The position numbers were made by a program, and so were the translations under genes. Positions 1 to 8,899 of a stretch of 64,000 nucleotides of DNA are shown here, piece by piece. Source of the stretch: Gemmiger formicilis (lineage in GTDB: Bacteria > Bacillota > Clostridia > Oscillospirales > Ruminococcaceae); NCBI RefSeq assembly GCF_018784445.1, contig NZ_WQOH01000005.1, positions 47,212 through 111,211 on the forward strand, in the 5' to 3' direction. The notes beneath the pieces are model-generated. The model saw nothing but the letters and a program-made list of their open reading frames with translations, was not told where the DNA came from and did no database searches. Every line of letters starts with the position of its first letter. Position 1 is the stretch's first letter.

Positions 1-10
1 TGGCCGCCGC

Positions 11-34
11 GGCGGGGTGAGGGCACCCCGCCCT
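11..34. repeat. GC-rich palindrome, copy 1
   Basis: A short palindrome built on GGCGGGGTGAGGG and its near-complement. A related inverted sequence lies at 29316-29341 between pepV and sdaAA. It is upstream of guanine deaminase and codes for nothing I can support. Confidence 0.5.
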
Positions 35-67
35 GCGCCCCCATGAAAAGGGGCATCCACCGTACAC

Positions 68-95
68 TTGCGGGCCGGGCATGCCCGGCCCCTAC
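68..95. repeat. Partial copy of the ~86-bp GGCCGGGC palindromic element
   Basis: Contains the palindrome GGGCCGGGCATGCCCGGCCC followed by CTAC. Fuller copies are at 4907-4992, 33242-33327 and 43731-43816. Translation through this copy produces a spurious N-terminal extension of the guanine deaminase reading frame. Confidence 0.6.
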
Positions 96-126
96 AAATC
101 AATTTTATATAGGAGAGGTCATTTCT

Positions 127-1407
127 ATGGATTGTTTCGCCCTGAAAGGCACCTTTATAGACACCCCCACCCCAGACGCACTGCGCGTGCGCGAGGGCTA
201 TCTGCTGTGCGAGAACGGCCTGTGCGCCGGGTTCAGCCGCACCGCGCCCGCCGGGGTGGAAATCCTTGACTACACCGGCCGCATCATCACGCCGGGCCTG
301 GTCGACCTGCACCTGCACGCACCGCAGTACAGCTATTGCGGCACGGCCATGGACCTGGAACTGCTGGACTGGCTGCAGCAGTACACCTACCCCGAGGAAG
401 CCCACTACGCCGACCCAGAGTACGCCAAGCTGGGCTACTCCTACTTTGTGCGCGATTTGAAAAACAGTGCCACGACCCGCGCGTGCATCTTTGCCACGCT
501 GCACACTGACGCCACGCTGGAACTGATGCACCAGCTGAAAGACGCAGGCCTGTCAGCCTTTGTGGGCAAGCTGGCCATGGACCGCAACAGCCCCGACACC
601 TACCGTGAGCCGAGCGCCGCCGCGGGCCTGGCCGAAACGCGCCGCTGGCTGGACACCTGCCGCACCGAAGGCAGCCTGCACGCAGGCCCGGTGCGCCCGA
701 TGCTGACCCCGCGCTTCACCCCCAGCACCGGCGACGAATACATGAAGGGCCTGGGCGAGCTGGCCGCCGAATATAGCGTACCTGCGCAAAGTCATCTCTC
801 CGAGAACCCGGGCGAGATCGCATGGGTGGCCGAGCTTTGCCCCGACACAAAATTCTACGGCGAGAGTTACAGCCGGTTTGGCCTGTTCGGCAACAACGTG
901 CCCACCGTGATGGCCCACTGCATCTACTCCCCTGACGCCGAGGCCGCGCTGATGAAGCGCAACCGTGTCATGATCGCCCACTGCCCCACCAGCAACGAGA
1001 ACGTGATTGCGGGTATTGCCCCCGCCGCCAAGTACCTGCACGGCGGCTGGCGCATCGGCCTTGGCAGCGACGTGGCGGGCGGCCACACGCTGGACCTCTT
1101 CGCCGTGATGGCAGCGGCCGTGCAGGTCAGCAAGCTGCGCTGGCGGTACATCGACCAGAGCGAGAAACCGCTGACCATGACCGAGGCGCTGTATATGGCG
1201 ACCGTAGGCGGCGGTGACTTCTGGGCCGATTTCGGCGAGAACGTCGGCCTGTTTGAGGACGGTTACGCCTTTGATGCGCTGGTTTTGGACGACGCCGCAC
1301 TGAAAAATATGCGCACCTTCACCCCCGCCGAGCGCTTGGAGCGCTACGCCTACCTGGGCAGAGGTGCGCTGACCGCAAAGTTTGCGCAGGGCAAAAAGCT
1401 GCTGTAA
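127..1407 (+). CDS. guaD: Guanine deaminase
   Basis: Hydrolytic deamination of guanine to xanthine and ammonia in purine salvage; cytoplasmic, zinc-dependent amidohydrolase. The protein (426 aa) has the metal-binding HLH near residues 62-64 in a PGLVDLHLHAPQ context, a second-sphere histidine in SHLSE near 222, a histidine in AHC near 264, and the catalytic Asp in LGSDVAGG near 315. The HCPTSN segment before it is typical of GuaD rather than other amidohydrolases. I chose the ATG at 127 because AGGAGAGG lies 8 bases upstream. An in-frame ATG at 43 would translate through a dispersed palindrome and has no ribosome binding site. Monocistronic, convergent with lysC. Confidence 0.9.
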   Translation: MDCFALKGTFIDTPTPDALRVREGYLLCENGLCAGFSRTAPAGVEILDYTGRIITPGLVDLHLHAPQYSYCGTAMDLELLDWLQQYTYPEEAHYADPEYAKLGYSYFVRDLKNSATTRACIFATLHTDATLELMHQLKDAGLSAFVGKLAMDRNSPDTYREPSAAAGLAETRRWLDTCRTEGSLHAGPVRPMLTPRFTPSTGDEYMKGLGELAAEYSVPAQSHLSENPGEIAWVAELCPDTKFYGESYSRFGLFGNNVPTVMAHCIYSPDAEAALMKRNRVMIAHCPTSNENVIAGIAPAAKYLHGGWRIGLGSDVAGGHTLDLFAVMAAAVQVSKLRWRYIDQSEKPLTMTEALYMATVGGGDFWADFGENVGLFEDGYAFDALVLDDAALKNMRTFTPAERLERYAYLGRGALTAKFAQGKKLL

Positions 1408-1426
1408 ACCTTTATACAACACCAAC

Positions 1427-1458
1427 GGCCCCCATGCACCGCACTGTGCATGGGGGCC
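1427..1458. terminator. Bidirectional hairpin between guaD and lysC
   Basis: Perfect 13-bp stem GGCCCCCATGCAC with a 6-base loop between two convergent genes. The flanking T runs are weak on both strands, so termination is inferred mainly from position and stem strength. Confidence 0.65.
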
Positions 1459-1488
1459 GACCCAATCCCTCTATATTGCTGAAAAAAC

Positions 1489-2694
1489 TTAGTTGATGAA
1501 TGCGTCGTGGATGGCGGCGACGGCCTTGTCGGCGTCGGCTTCATCGATGATGACGCTGATCTTGATTTCGCTGGTGGAAATCATCTTGATGTTGATATTC
1601 TGGTTGAACAGGGCCTCGAACATCGTGGAGGCCACGCCGGAGTGGCTCTGCATACCTGCGCCGACGATGGAGACCTTCGCGCAGGTCTTGTCGACGGTGA
1701 TGTCGCCGCCGCCGATGCGGCTGGTGGCGTTTTTCAACGCAGACACAGCGTTTTCGGCGTCGCCCAGGGGCACGGTAAAGCTCATATCCTTCTTGCCGTC
1801 GCGGCCGGTGGTCTGCAGAATGATATCCACGTTGATGTTCTTCTGGGCCAGCAGGCTGAAAATCTTAAACGACATACCGGGCACATCCGGCACATCCTTG
1901 ACGGTCAAAACGGCGACGTCGGTGTCCTTTGCAACACCCTTGATGAGCATACCTTCCACTTTGGTTTCCTCCTTAACGATGGTGCCGGGCACCGGATTGA
2001 TGCTGGAAATGACTTCCAGCTCGACATTGTACTTTTTGGCCAGCTCGACACTGCGGTTGTTCAGCACCTGTGCGCCCAGGGACGCCAGCTCGAGCATTTC
2101 GTCAAACGTGATCTCTTTCAGCTTGGTGGCCTTGGGGATCTTGCGCGGGTCGGCGGTGTAGACACCTTCGACGTCGGTGAAGATCTGGCAGCGGTCTGCA
2201 TGCAGGGCAGCCGCCAGTGCCACGGCAGAGGTATCGCTGCCGCCGCGGCCCAGGGTCGTGATATCGTCAGAGCGGTTCAAGCCCTGGAAGCCCGCCACGA
2301 CGACGACGCGGTTGCGGGCAAGCTCACTCTCGACACGCTCGGTGTCCAGCCGCTTGATGCGGGCCTTGGAGTAGGCGCGATCGGTGTTGAAGCCCGCCTG
2401 CCAGCCGGTCAGGCTGATGGCGGAGACGCCAAGTTCCTGCAAAGCCATCGTCAGCAGGGAAATCGAAATTTCCTCGCCTGCGGCCAGCAGCATATCCATC
2501 TCGCGGTGGGACGGGTCGGACGTAATTTCCGCCGCCTTGGTGATCAGGTCGTCGGTGGTGTCGCCCTGCGCCGAAACGACCACAACAACGTCGTGGCCGG
2601 CGTTGCGGGTGTTCATGACGATGCGCGCCACGTTGAAGATGCGGTCACGGTCTTTGACCGAGGAGCCGCCGAATTTTTGTACGATCAAGCCCAT
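1489..2694 (-). CDS. lysC: Aspartate kinase
   Basis: Phosphorylates aspartate, the first step toward lysine, threonine, methionine and diaminopimelate. The 401-aa protein starts with the family signature VQKFGGSSV (residues 5-13). The amino acid kinase domain fills about residues 1-245, and a C-terminal pair of ACT domains (about 265-401) suggests allosteric control by an end product. Length matches the usual Firmicute monofunctional enzyme (about 400 aa). The start follows a GGGAGAGGG ribosome binding site. Last gene of the minus-strand unit ACT regulator-hom-thrB-lysC, only 23 bases after thrB, so this isozyme is probably tied to threonine synthesis. Which effector binds cannot be read from sequence. 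Confidence 0.95.
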   Translation of the reverse strand: MGLIVQKFGGSSVKDRDRIFNVARIVMNTRNAGHDVVVVVSAQGDTTDDLITKAAEITSDPSHREMDMLLAAGEEISISLLTMALQELGVSAISLTGWQAGFNTDRAYSKARIKRLDTERVESELARNRVVVVAGFQGLNRSDDITTLGRGGSDTSAVALAAALHADRCQIFTDVEGVYTADPRKIPKATKLKEITFDEMLELASLGAQVLNNRSVELAKKYNVELEVISSINPVPGTIVKEETKVEGMLIKGVAKDTDVAVLTVKDVPDVPGMSFKIFSLLAQKNINVDIILQTTGRDGKKDMSFTVPLGDAENAVSALKNATSRIGGGDITVDKTCAKVSIVGAGMQSHSGVASTMFEALFNQNINIKMISTSEIKISVIIDEADADKAVAAIHDAFIN

Positions 2695-2717
2695 TGGTGT
2701 TATCCCTCTCCCCTATC

Positions 2718-3608
2718 TTAACTGACTACTGCGCCGACATTGTCGGCCAACAGACGATGCACGGTAAAATGATGCAGCGGGCCATCCGCCGCCAGCGCCG
2801 CCTCGGCGCGGGTGAAAAACTCGGTGTCGTCCTTGTGGACAACGGCCATGATGGTAGGCCCTGCGCCCGAGATATACACAGCCTGTGCGCCCAAATCCTG
2901 CGCCAGTTCAAAGATATCGTCGCCGCCTTCGATAAGCGGCAGGCGGTATTTCTGGTGCAGCACGTCCTTGGTCGCCACGCCCAGCAGCGCGTAGTTGCCC
3001 TCGCAGAAAGCCGCTGTTGCCAGCGCCGCGCGGGACAAATTGTAGACCGCGTCCTTATGGCTGACCATGGCAGGCAGCGCCGCACGCGCTTTGCTGGTCA
3101 ACAGGCGGAAGTCCGGCACGAACGCCGCAAAGGCGAGTTCCGGGTCGATATCCTTTTTGACGCTGTATACCTGGCCTTCGTCGATAACGCTGGTGACAAA
3201 GCCGCCCAGCATGGCGGGCGCAACGTTGTCGGGGTGGCCCTCAATGGCCGTTGCCAGCGTCAGCATCTGGCGCTCGGTCAGTTTATCGCCCAGCAGGGCG
3301 TTGGCGCCCATGATGCCCGCCACGATGCAGGCCGAACTGGATCCCAAACCGCGGGCCATGGGGATATCGTTGCGCTGGGTGATGCGCAGACCTTTCAGCG
3401 GGATGCCCAGCTGGTCATAGACGACGCGGGCCGAGCGGTAGACCAGGTTGTTGCTGCCCGCCGGGACGTGGGTGCCATCGACGGACGAGATCTGGATGCG
3501 GTCGGATTCCTCAAACGTGAAAACGTTGTGCATCGAGACGGCCAACCCCAGCGAGTCAAACCCTGCGCCGACATTGGCGCTGGTGGCCGGGACTGTTACT
3601 GTTACCAT
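2718..3608 (-). CDS. thrB: Homoserine kinase
   Basis: Phosphorylates homoserine to O-phosphohomoserine for threonine synthesis. A GHMP-family kinase of 296 aa: the N-terminus VTVPATSANVGAGFDSLG is the family start signature, and the ATP-binding glycine/serine loop reads PMARGLGSSSA near residues 84-96. The C-terminal GAGPT motif is also present. It lies 15 bases after hom on the minus strand and 23 bases before lysC, consistent with one transcript. Threonine synthase (thrC) is not in this window. Confidence 0.95.
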   Translation of the reverse strand: MVTVTVPATSANVGAGFDSLGLAVSMHNVFTFEESDRIQISSVDGTHVPAGSNNLVYRSARVVYDQLGIPLKGLRITQRNDIPMARGLGSSSACIVAGIMGANALLGDKLTERQMLTLATAIEGHPDNVAPAMLGGFVTSVIDEGQVYSVKKDIDPELAFAAFVPDFRLLTSKARAALPAMVSHKDAVYNLSRAALATAAFCEGNYALLGVATKDVLHQKYRLPLIEGGDDIFELAQDLGAQAVYISGAGPTIMAVVHKDDTEFFTRAEAALAADGPLHHFTVHRLLADNVGAVVS

Positions 3609-3623
3609 ATGCCCTGTCCCCTC

Positions 3624-4853
3624 TTACTCTTCCAGTTTTTTCATGGCCAGGGCGACCTTGCCGCCCAGCACCTCAATTTTCTTGGTGATCTCGGCCACAT
3701 CGGCGGCAGTGGCCTTGTCGATGAGGTAAGCGGCCTCGCCGTTTTCCTCAAAGACTGTGTGGCCCGCACCGGCCACGCTGGGCAGCAGCGCCGCTGCAAC
3801 ACCGGTCACACGGATGTACCAAGGGTAGCTGTTCTTGTCCTCCAGCTGGCCCTCGGGCTTTTCGGCGGGTTTCCAAAACAGCGAGTCGTGGATCTTGACG
3901 CCCTCTTTCAGTGCATCGATGACGTCCGCCACCACGGCGCTGGCGGTGGGCAACTTGCCCGCGCCCTTGCCGTAGAACACGACATCGCCCAGCATATCGC
4001 CCTTCATCAGCACAGCATTGAACACATCGTCCACGCCCGCGAGCTGGTTCGCGTTGGAGACGAGCATCGGCTCCACGCCGGCGGCCATGTTTCCATCCTC
4101 GCCCTCGTCGTACCAGGCGATCAGCTTGATGGCGCTGTCCAACTTTTCAGCGGCCTTGATATCGGCGACCGTGATGTCGCGGATGCCGCGGGCCGGGATG
4201 TTATCCGGGTAAACGTGATGCCCGCAGGCCAGGCTGGCGAGAATCGCAATTTTGCGGCAGGCATCGCGGCCGTCCACATCGTCGCCGGGATCCTTCGTCT
4301 CGGCATAGCCGAGCTGCTGGGCGATTTTGAGCGCAGCGTCAAAGCCCATGTTCTCCCGCTTCATCTTGGTCAGCATGAAGTTCGTGGTGCCGTTGACGAT
4401 GCCGCGGATCTGGCTGATGTGGTTGGCGGCCAGGCACTGGTGCATCGGGGTGATGATGGGCGTGCCGCCGCCGACACTGGCCTCAAACAGGAAGGCCGCG
4501 TTGTGCGCTTTGGCAAGGGCCAGCAGCTCCGCGCCGTAGGTAGCGACCATTTCCTTATTAGAAGTGCAGACGCTGCGGCCGCTCTCCAAACACTGGCGCA
4601 CATACGGATAGGCAAATCTGGTGCCGCCGATAGTCTCGACCACGACTTTGATCTCGGGGTCGTTCAAAATCGTGTCGATGGAGTTGGTAAAAAGTGCGGC
4701 GTCCGGGGAGGCGGAGAAATCCCGCACATCCAGGATGTATTTGACCTCGACCGGCTCACCGACGCGGCGGGCGATGGATGCCGCGTTGCGGCGGCAGACC
4801 TCCAGCACGCCGGAACCGACCGTGCCGAAGCCCATGATAGCAATTTTAGCCAT
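3624..4853 (-). CDS. hom: Homoserine dehydrogenase
   Basis: Reduces aspartate semialdehyde to homoserine with NAD(P)H. The 409-aa protein has the Rossmann motif GFGTVGSG (residues 8-15), a catalytic domain with GIVNGTTNF and the lysine-containing GDDVDGRDACRK stretch, and a C-terminal region of about 85 residues that resembles an ACT domain, implying end-product inhibition. Length is normal for the Gram-positive single-function enzyme. It follows the ACT-domain gene after about 155 bases that hold a palindromic element, and is tightly spaced with thrB. Confidence 0.95.
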   Translation of the reverse strand: MAKIAIMGFGTVGSGVLEVCRRNAASIARRVGEPVEVKYILDVRDFSASPDAALFTNSIDTILNDPEIKVVVETIGGTRFAYPYVRQCLESGRSVCTSNKEMVATYGAELLALAKAHNAAFLFEASVGGGTPIITPMHQCLAANHISQIRGIVNGTTNFMLTKMKRENMGFDAALKIAQQLGYAETKDPGDDVDGRDACRKIAILASLACGHHVYPDNIPARGIRDITVADIKAAEKLDSAIKLIAWYDEGEDGNMAAGVEPMLVSNANQLAGVDDVFNAVLMKGDMLGDVVFYGKGAGKLPTASAVVADVIDALKEGVKIHDSLFWKPAEKPEGQLEDKNSYPWYIRVTGVAAALLPSVAGAGHTVFEENGEAAYLIDKATAADVAEITKKIEVLGGKVALAMKKLEE

Positions 4854-4906
4854 TGGAATTTTCCCCCTGTATTCTTACACTCGGTATCTGTCCGTGAAGC
4901 CGCCTT

Positions 4907-4992
4907 GTAGGGGCCGGGCATACCCAGCCCTCGGCCTAAAGCCAGAAGGCATCTTGCGGGAAGGTCGCGGGCGAGGCATACCTTGCCCCTAC
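4907..4992. repeat. ~86-bp GGCCGGGC palindromic element
   Basis: Begins GTAGGGGCCGGGCAT and ends with a degraded complement ending GCCCCTAC, with TTGCGGG in the right half. Same architecture as 33242-33327 and 43731-43816. It separates the ACT-domain gene from hom and could form a long RNA hairpin within the operon transcript. Confidence 0.65.
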
Positions 4993-5009
4993 CCTGCGGC
5001 CAAGAGAAG

Positions 5010-5438
5010 TTACGCCCCGCGGTGAATCTCCACCACGCAGGGCTGGTGGGACAGGCGGGTCAGCATCTCATCCACAGGCATCTGCATCGTGCCGGTGCGG
5101 ACCGTGACCTCCACCTGGGCCGCGCCGTTCTCCGGGCGGGACTGGGTGATGGTCACGATGGACGCGCCCGCCGCCGAAATACCGGACAGCAGGCTTTGCA
5201 GTGCGCCGGTCTTATCCAGCAGCGTTGCCACCACCGTGATGGACTCGCGGCCGGTCTCGGCATCGAAAACGGTATCCTTATATTTATAGAATGCGCTGCG
5301 CGAAATGCCCGCCTGCTTGGCGGCGGCGGAGATGTTGCTCACCGCGCCGGAGGCCAGCAGTTCCTTGGCTTGCAGCACCTTGACAAAAACTTCCGGCAGA
5401 ACCTCTGCATCTACCAGCAGAAAGCGCCTTTCGGCCAT
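5010..5438 (-). CDS. ACT domain regulator, UPF0735 / PheB-like
   Basis: A 142-aa protein whose N-terminal half resembles a helix-turn-helix (NISAAAKQAGISRSAFYKYKD, residues about 35-55) and whose C-terminal half (about 65-140) is an ACT domain that would bind an amino acid. The family is often found beside hom and thrB in Firmicutes and is thought to regulate amino acid synthesis; its mechanism is not well established. I set the start at the MAERRFLLV codon because GGGGGAA precedes it; a longer in-frame reading would run into the promoter region. It heads the threonine operon, so autoregulation is plausible but is inference. Confidence 0.85.
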   Translation of the reverse strand: MAERRFLLVDAEVLPEVFVKVLQAKELLASGAVSNISAAAKQAGISRSAFYKYKDTVFDAETGRESITVVATLLDKTGALQSLLSGISAAGASIVTITQSRPENGAAQVEVTVRTGTMQMPVDEMLTRLSHQPCVVEIHRGA

Positions 5439-5612
5439 TGGTGTTTCCCCCTTGTGTACAAATGTTTCTCGATGTGTCCCATGATACCACGGCCCGGGGC
5501 CTGTTGCAAGCCTTTTTGAGCGGTTTTTGTGCAATTTGTCAAATTGCACAGCCCACAGGGCGGAAAAGTCAATATCTTTTGTGCGGGTACAACTGTATCT
5601 CATACAAAAACA

Positions 5613-5647
5613 AAACCACCTCAACCGTTTTGCGGTTGAGGTGGTTT
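5613..5647 (-). terminator. Rho-independent terminator after the penicillin-binding protein gene
   Basis: Perfect 15-bp stem (AAACCACCTCAACCG) with a 5-base loop. On the minus strand it is followed by TTTTGTTTTTG. It lies beyond the palindromic element that follows the penicillin-binding protein stop codon. Apart from this and the element, 5439-5796 shows only the presumed promoter region of the threonine operon. Confidence 0.75.
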
Positions 5648-5655
5648 GATAGAGA

Positions 5656-5795
5656 GGCTTCCCCCCAAGGGGGAAGCTGTCACCGAAGGTGACTGATGAG
5701 GGGCAGCTTTGCCTCTATTGCCCGGGAATGGGTCGCTGCGGCAAGCGCGCCCCTCATCCGGCGCTTCACGCCACCTTCCCCCAAGGGGGAAGGCT
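5656..5795. repeat. ~145-bp palindromic element, copy a
   Basis: Outer arms are GGCTTCCCCCC...GGGGGAAGCTGTC on the left and CACCTTCCCCCAAGGGGGAAGG on the right (the latter split over 5772-5793). Inner arms GATGAGGGGC and GCCCCTCATC are also complementary. Full copies recur at 53534-53678, 54779-54926, 57868-58012 and 63760-63898. The element ends 1 base before the penicillin-binding protein stop codon. Confidence 0.85.
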
Positions 5796-5796
5796 T

Positions 5797-8337
5797 TTAT
5801 TCGGCACCTGCCGCGGCATCCGCAGCGGCCTGTGCCAGGGCGGCGTAGGGATCGTCCTCGGTCGAGACGACGTAGCTGCTGTCGGGCAGGTTATCCTCGG
5901 TGTAGTAACCCACCGCGCCGCCGCCAGAAACGATTGCGCCGGTGGAGGTGTCGAAGCGCTTCTCCACAACGTTCTCGCCTTTGGCGAACTCCTTGACCGG
6001 CAGGTCGGCCTGCAGATCCTCCATCAGATACTTCCAGGCGTACTGGATGGGGCTTGCGTTCTTGCCTGCCTTGCCCAGCGTGTCCATCTCGGTCGGGCGG
6101 TCACAGCCCCACCAGATGGCGGTCACGTAGTACGGCGTCAGGCCTGCGAAGGTGTAATCCTTGTAGTTGCTGGTCGTACCGGTCTTGGCCACGGAGTCCA
6201 TCTCGCCGTCGGGACCCTTGCCGTAGGCAGTACCCTTGCTGCTGTGCAGGACGTTCCACATCATGCGGTTCATGATGTAGGCCGTGTCTGCGCTGATGGC
6301 CTGGGTGGTGTTGATATACTTGTTGTTGTCCAGGATCATGTTGCCCTGGTAATCGGTGATCTCGGTGTAGTAGTGCGGCGTGGTGAAGGTGCCGGTGTTG
6401 AACATCGTGTAGGCACCGGCCAGCTGTACGACCGTCAGGCCACTGCTCTGGGAACCCAGCACCAAGGGGCCGAGGTCCATATCGTTCTCGGCGTTGATAT
6501 AGCTGCATTCCAGCGTGTCATGCACAAAGTTGTACAAGTAATCCACGCCGACCATATCGCCGACCCAGACAGCCACGGTGTTGTAGGACTGCTGCAGGGC
6601 GTCATAGACGAGCATCGGGTTGCCCTGGCCGCCTACACCGCCGTAGTTGGTCGGCCAGGCGCGCCAGACATCGCTGCGGGACTGGGCTGCCTCGGAATAG
6701 GGACTCATCACGCCGATATACTGATCCTTCAGGACCTTCTTGTCCTCCGCAGAGTAGTACGGGGCATCGAGGATCTGGGAAGAATAGTTGATGAGCTTGT
6801 AGTCCAGCGCCAGCGCGTAGGCACCGATGGGTTTCATCGTAGAACCGGTCTGGTGGGGAGAAGTCGCGCGGTTGAAGCCCAGGTCGTACTTCTTCTCGCC
6901 AATGCCGCCGCCGATGCCCAGGATGCTGCCGTCGTAGTCCAGCGTTGCCATTGCAGCCTGGGTGCGGACTTTCTCATACACGCAGAGGTAGACGGTGGTG
7001 TCGTTGGGGTAGTCGGGGTCGGTGGAGGTGCCCATCTTGAGGGTCGTGCCCTCCTCATCGGCGTAGATGGGGATAGCCTCTTGGCCGTAGACCGCATAGC
7101 CGTCCTTCGTGATGGGCAGACCGGTAGCCTCGTCGTACTGCACCTCGTCCCAACTGCTGGAATCCGCAGGATAATCGCGCAGGCAGACCGGCTCCTCATG
7201 CCACAGGGCAGGGATCAGGTCGTCCTCGTTGTACATCGTTTTCTCGATGCCCGCCTGCACGGTGGGGTCAACGGTGGAGTAAATGCGCAGACCACCGGAG
7301 AAGATCAGTTCCTTCGCCTCGTCGGCGGTGTAGTTCAGATCCTCCTGCAGCTGGCTCAGCAGCTCGGTGTAGAGCGCATCGGTGAACCAGGAGTTGCTGG
7401 AAGAACGGGTCGCGTTCTCGGTCGCGGCGGAGCTTTCCACCAGCGTGATGGTCTCGGCCTTCGCGGCTTCAAACTCAGCCTCGGTGATATACCCCTGGGA
7501 CTGCATCTCGTACAGAACATGGTTGCGGCGCTTGATGAGTTCTTCAGGGTTGGTGGCAGGGTTGTACTTCGTCGGGTTCTTCGTGATAGAGGCCAGCACG
7601 GCGCACTCCGACAGGGTCAAGTCCTCGACATGCTTGCCGAAGTATTGCAGCGAGCCAGCCTCCATGCCGTGGACAATGCCGGTCAGCGGGATGGTGTTCA
7701 GGTACGCTTCAAGGACGGTCTCTTTGCTGTACTTGTTGTCCAGACCCAAGGCACGGAAGATCTCGCGCACCTTACGCATATTGTCCTGCTCGTTATCGCC
7801 GGTCAGGTTTTTGATCAGCTGCTGCTCCAGTGTGGAGGCGCCGCGGTTGGTGCCCCAGATGCGGTTGCCGGTGAAGGCGTTCAGCGCTGCGCCGATCGTA
7901 CCCTTGAGGTTGATGCCGGGCTCGGTCCAGAAGTTCTTATCCTCGATGGCGACGACGGCGTTTTTCAGGTTGTCCGGCATGGCGGAAAGCTCGCGCCAGA
8001 TGCGGTCCTCGCCGCGGGTCAGCTGGGCGTACTCGTCGCCGTAACGGTCGTAGATGATCGTCGTCTGCTTGTTTTTCTGGTTGTCCAGGTCAAGGGTCTC
8101 GGCGTCATCTGCCGTGACCTGCACGATATACATGGACAGCAGCACGCCGCCCACGCTGGCCGCCATGATGCACAGGCAGAGCATACAGCCGATGAAGCTG
8201 AAGATCATGCCGATGATGCTGCGGCGCTTTTTCGGTTTTTTCTGTTTTTTCGGTGCGGATGCGCCGGGCTGGCCGGTGGCACCTGCGGTGGTCTTTACGC
8301 CCTCGGTGGAGATATGGCGCTGCTGCTTGGGTTCTAT
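5797..8337 (-). CDS. Class A penicillin-binding protein (bifunctional transglycosylase/transpeptidase)
   Basis: Polymerises and cross-links peptidoglycan at the outer face of the membrane. Order: Lys-rich cytoplasmic tail, one membrane anchor (IFSFIGCMLCLCIM...), glycosyltransferase 51 domain with EDKNF and STLEQQLIKNL, then the transpeptidase with active-site STMK, SYN and KTGTT motifs, and an Ala-rich end. The ATG at 8208 has no ribosome binding site, whereas the frame stays open upstream to an ATA codon at 8335-8337 preceded by AGGAGG at exactly 8 bases; no ATG, GTG or TTG lies between. I therefore place the start at ATA, giving 846 aa and a tail rich in KKQKKPKKRR. If ATA is wrong the protein is 803 aa. 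Confidence 0.9.
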   Translation of the reverse strand: MEPKQQRHISTEGVKTTAGATGQPGASAPKKQKKPKKRRSIIGMIFSFIGCMLCLCIMAASVGGVLLSMYIVQVTADDAETLDLDNQKNKQTTIIYDRYGDEYAQLTRGEDRIWRELSAMPDNLKNAVVAIEDKNFWTEPGINLKGTIGAALNAFTGNRIWGTNRGASTLEQQLIKNLTGDNEQDNMRKVREIFRALGLDNKYSKETVLEAYLNTIPLTGIVHGMEAGSLQYFGKHVEDLTLSECAVLASITKNPTKYNPATNPEELIKRRNHVLYEMQSQGYITEAEFEAAKAETITLVESSAATENATRSSSNSWFTDALYTELLSQLQEDLNYTADEAKELIFSGGLRIYSTVDPTVQAGIEKTMYNEDDLIPALWHEEPVCLRDYPADSSSWDEVQYDEATGLPITKDGYAVYGQEAIPIYADEEGTTLKMGTSTDPDYPNDTTVYLCVYEKVRTQAAMATLDYDGSILGIGGGIGEKKYDLGFNRATSPHQTGSTMKPIGAYALALDYKLINYSSQILDAPYYSAEDKKVLKDQYIGVMSPYSEAAQSRSDVWRAWPTNYGGVGGQGNPMLVYDALQQSYNTVAVWVGDMVGVDYLYNFVHDTLECSYINAENDMDLGPLVLGSQSSGLTVVQLAGAYTMFNTGTFTTPHYYTEITDYQGNMILDNNKYINTTQAISADTAYIMNRMMWNVLHSSKGTAYGKGPDGEMDSVAKTGTTSNYKDYTFAGLTPYYVTAIWWGCDRPTEMDTLGKAGKNASPIQYAWKYLMEDLQADLPVKEFAKGENVVEKRFDTSTGAIVSGGGAVGYYTEDNLPDSSYVVSTEDDPYAALAQAAADAAAGAE

Positions 8338-8523
8338 GGGAACCGCCTCCTTTGGTCTGTATCAAAGCGCACGGCAAAGGCCGTAACACAGAATCGCACA
8401 ATGTTATAGAATGAATTATACCACAAGTTGGGGCCAAAAGTACAGTATCGGACGTAAAATTCACAACTTTCGGTGTTTTTGTCTGCAATGGTGCCCATAC
8501 TATCCACGCAAGGGGGAATTATT

Positions 8524-8829
8524 ATGCAAAACAGACAAATCCGCATGGTGTATCTTTCGCTGCTGGCGGCAGCAGCGGTGCTTTGCATCGCGGCGGGGAT
8601 GGTGTGGTTTCTGCGCGGGCAGCCCTCCCCTGCCCCGGCGCGCTACCTTTTAAAGGACAGCGGCGGCCATGTGGCGCTGTACACCGCCGACGGCACCGGC
8701 CCGCTGGCGATCTATGAGGATATTTACACCCACCTTCTGCCCGAAAGCGACGTGCTGGCCCTGCAGCAGGGCGTGCAGGTAGCGGATGAGGTGGAATTGC
8801 AGAGACGGTTAGAGGATTATGGGCTGTAA
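8524..8829 (+). CDS. Small membrane-anchored protein with BofC-like C-terminal region
   Basis: A 101-aa protein with an N-terminal signal anchor (about residues 9-29, LSLLAAAAVLCIAAGMVW) and a short extracytoplasmic domain. The segment with YLLKD, GHVALYTADG and LPESDVLALQQGVQVADEVELQRRLEDYGL resembles the C-terminal domain of BofC, a sporulation checkpoint protein, but similar domains occur in many clostridia outside sporulation. The start codon follows AAGGGGGA. Divergent from the penicillin-binding protein gene; a role at the cell surface is plausible, not shown. Confidence 0.7.
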   Translation: MQNRQIRMVYLSLLAAAAVLCIAAGMVWFLRGQPSPAPARYLLKDSGGHVALYTADGTGPLAIYEDIYTHLLPESDVLALQQGVQVADEVELQRRLEDYGL

Positions 8830-8834
8830 AAATC

Positions 8835-8863
8835 TTGCGTCTGCTCTGCTTTTATGCTATATT
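8835..8863 (+). promoter_or_regulatory. Promoter of the acyl carrier protein cassette
   Basis: TTGCGT, 17-base spacer, TATATT, ending 36 bases before the acyl carrier protein start codon. It lets the cassette be transcribed apart from the upstream gene. Confidence 0.6.
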
Positions 8864-8899
8864 ATAGGTAACTACCATAATATAAAAGGAGTTTACAGT

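Noticed and set aside
2694..4910. 738-residue plus-strand frame over thrB and hom
   Set aside because: It is antisense to two well-identified genes; high GC content keeps stops rare.
5689..8409. 906-residue plus-strand frame over the penicillin-binding protein gene
   Set aside because: Antisense shadow of a gene with clear catalytic motifs on the minus strand.
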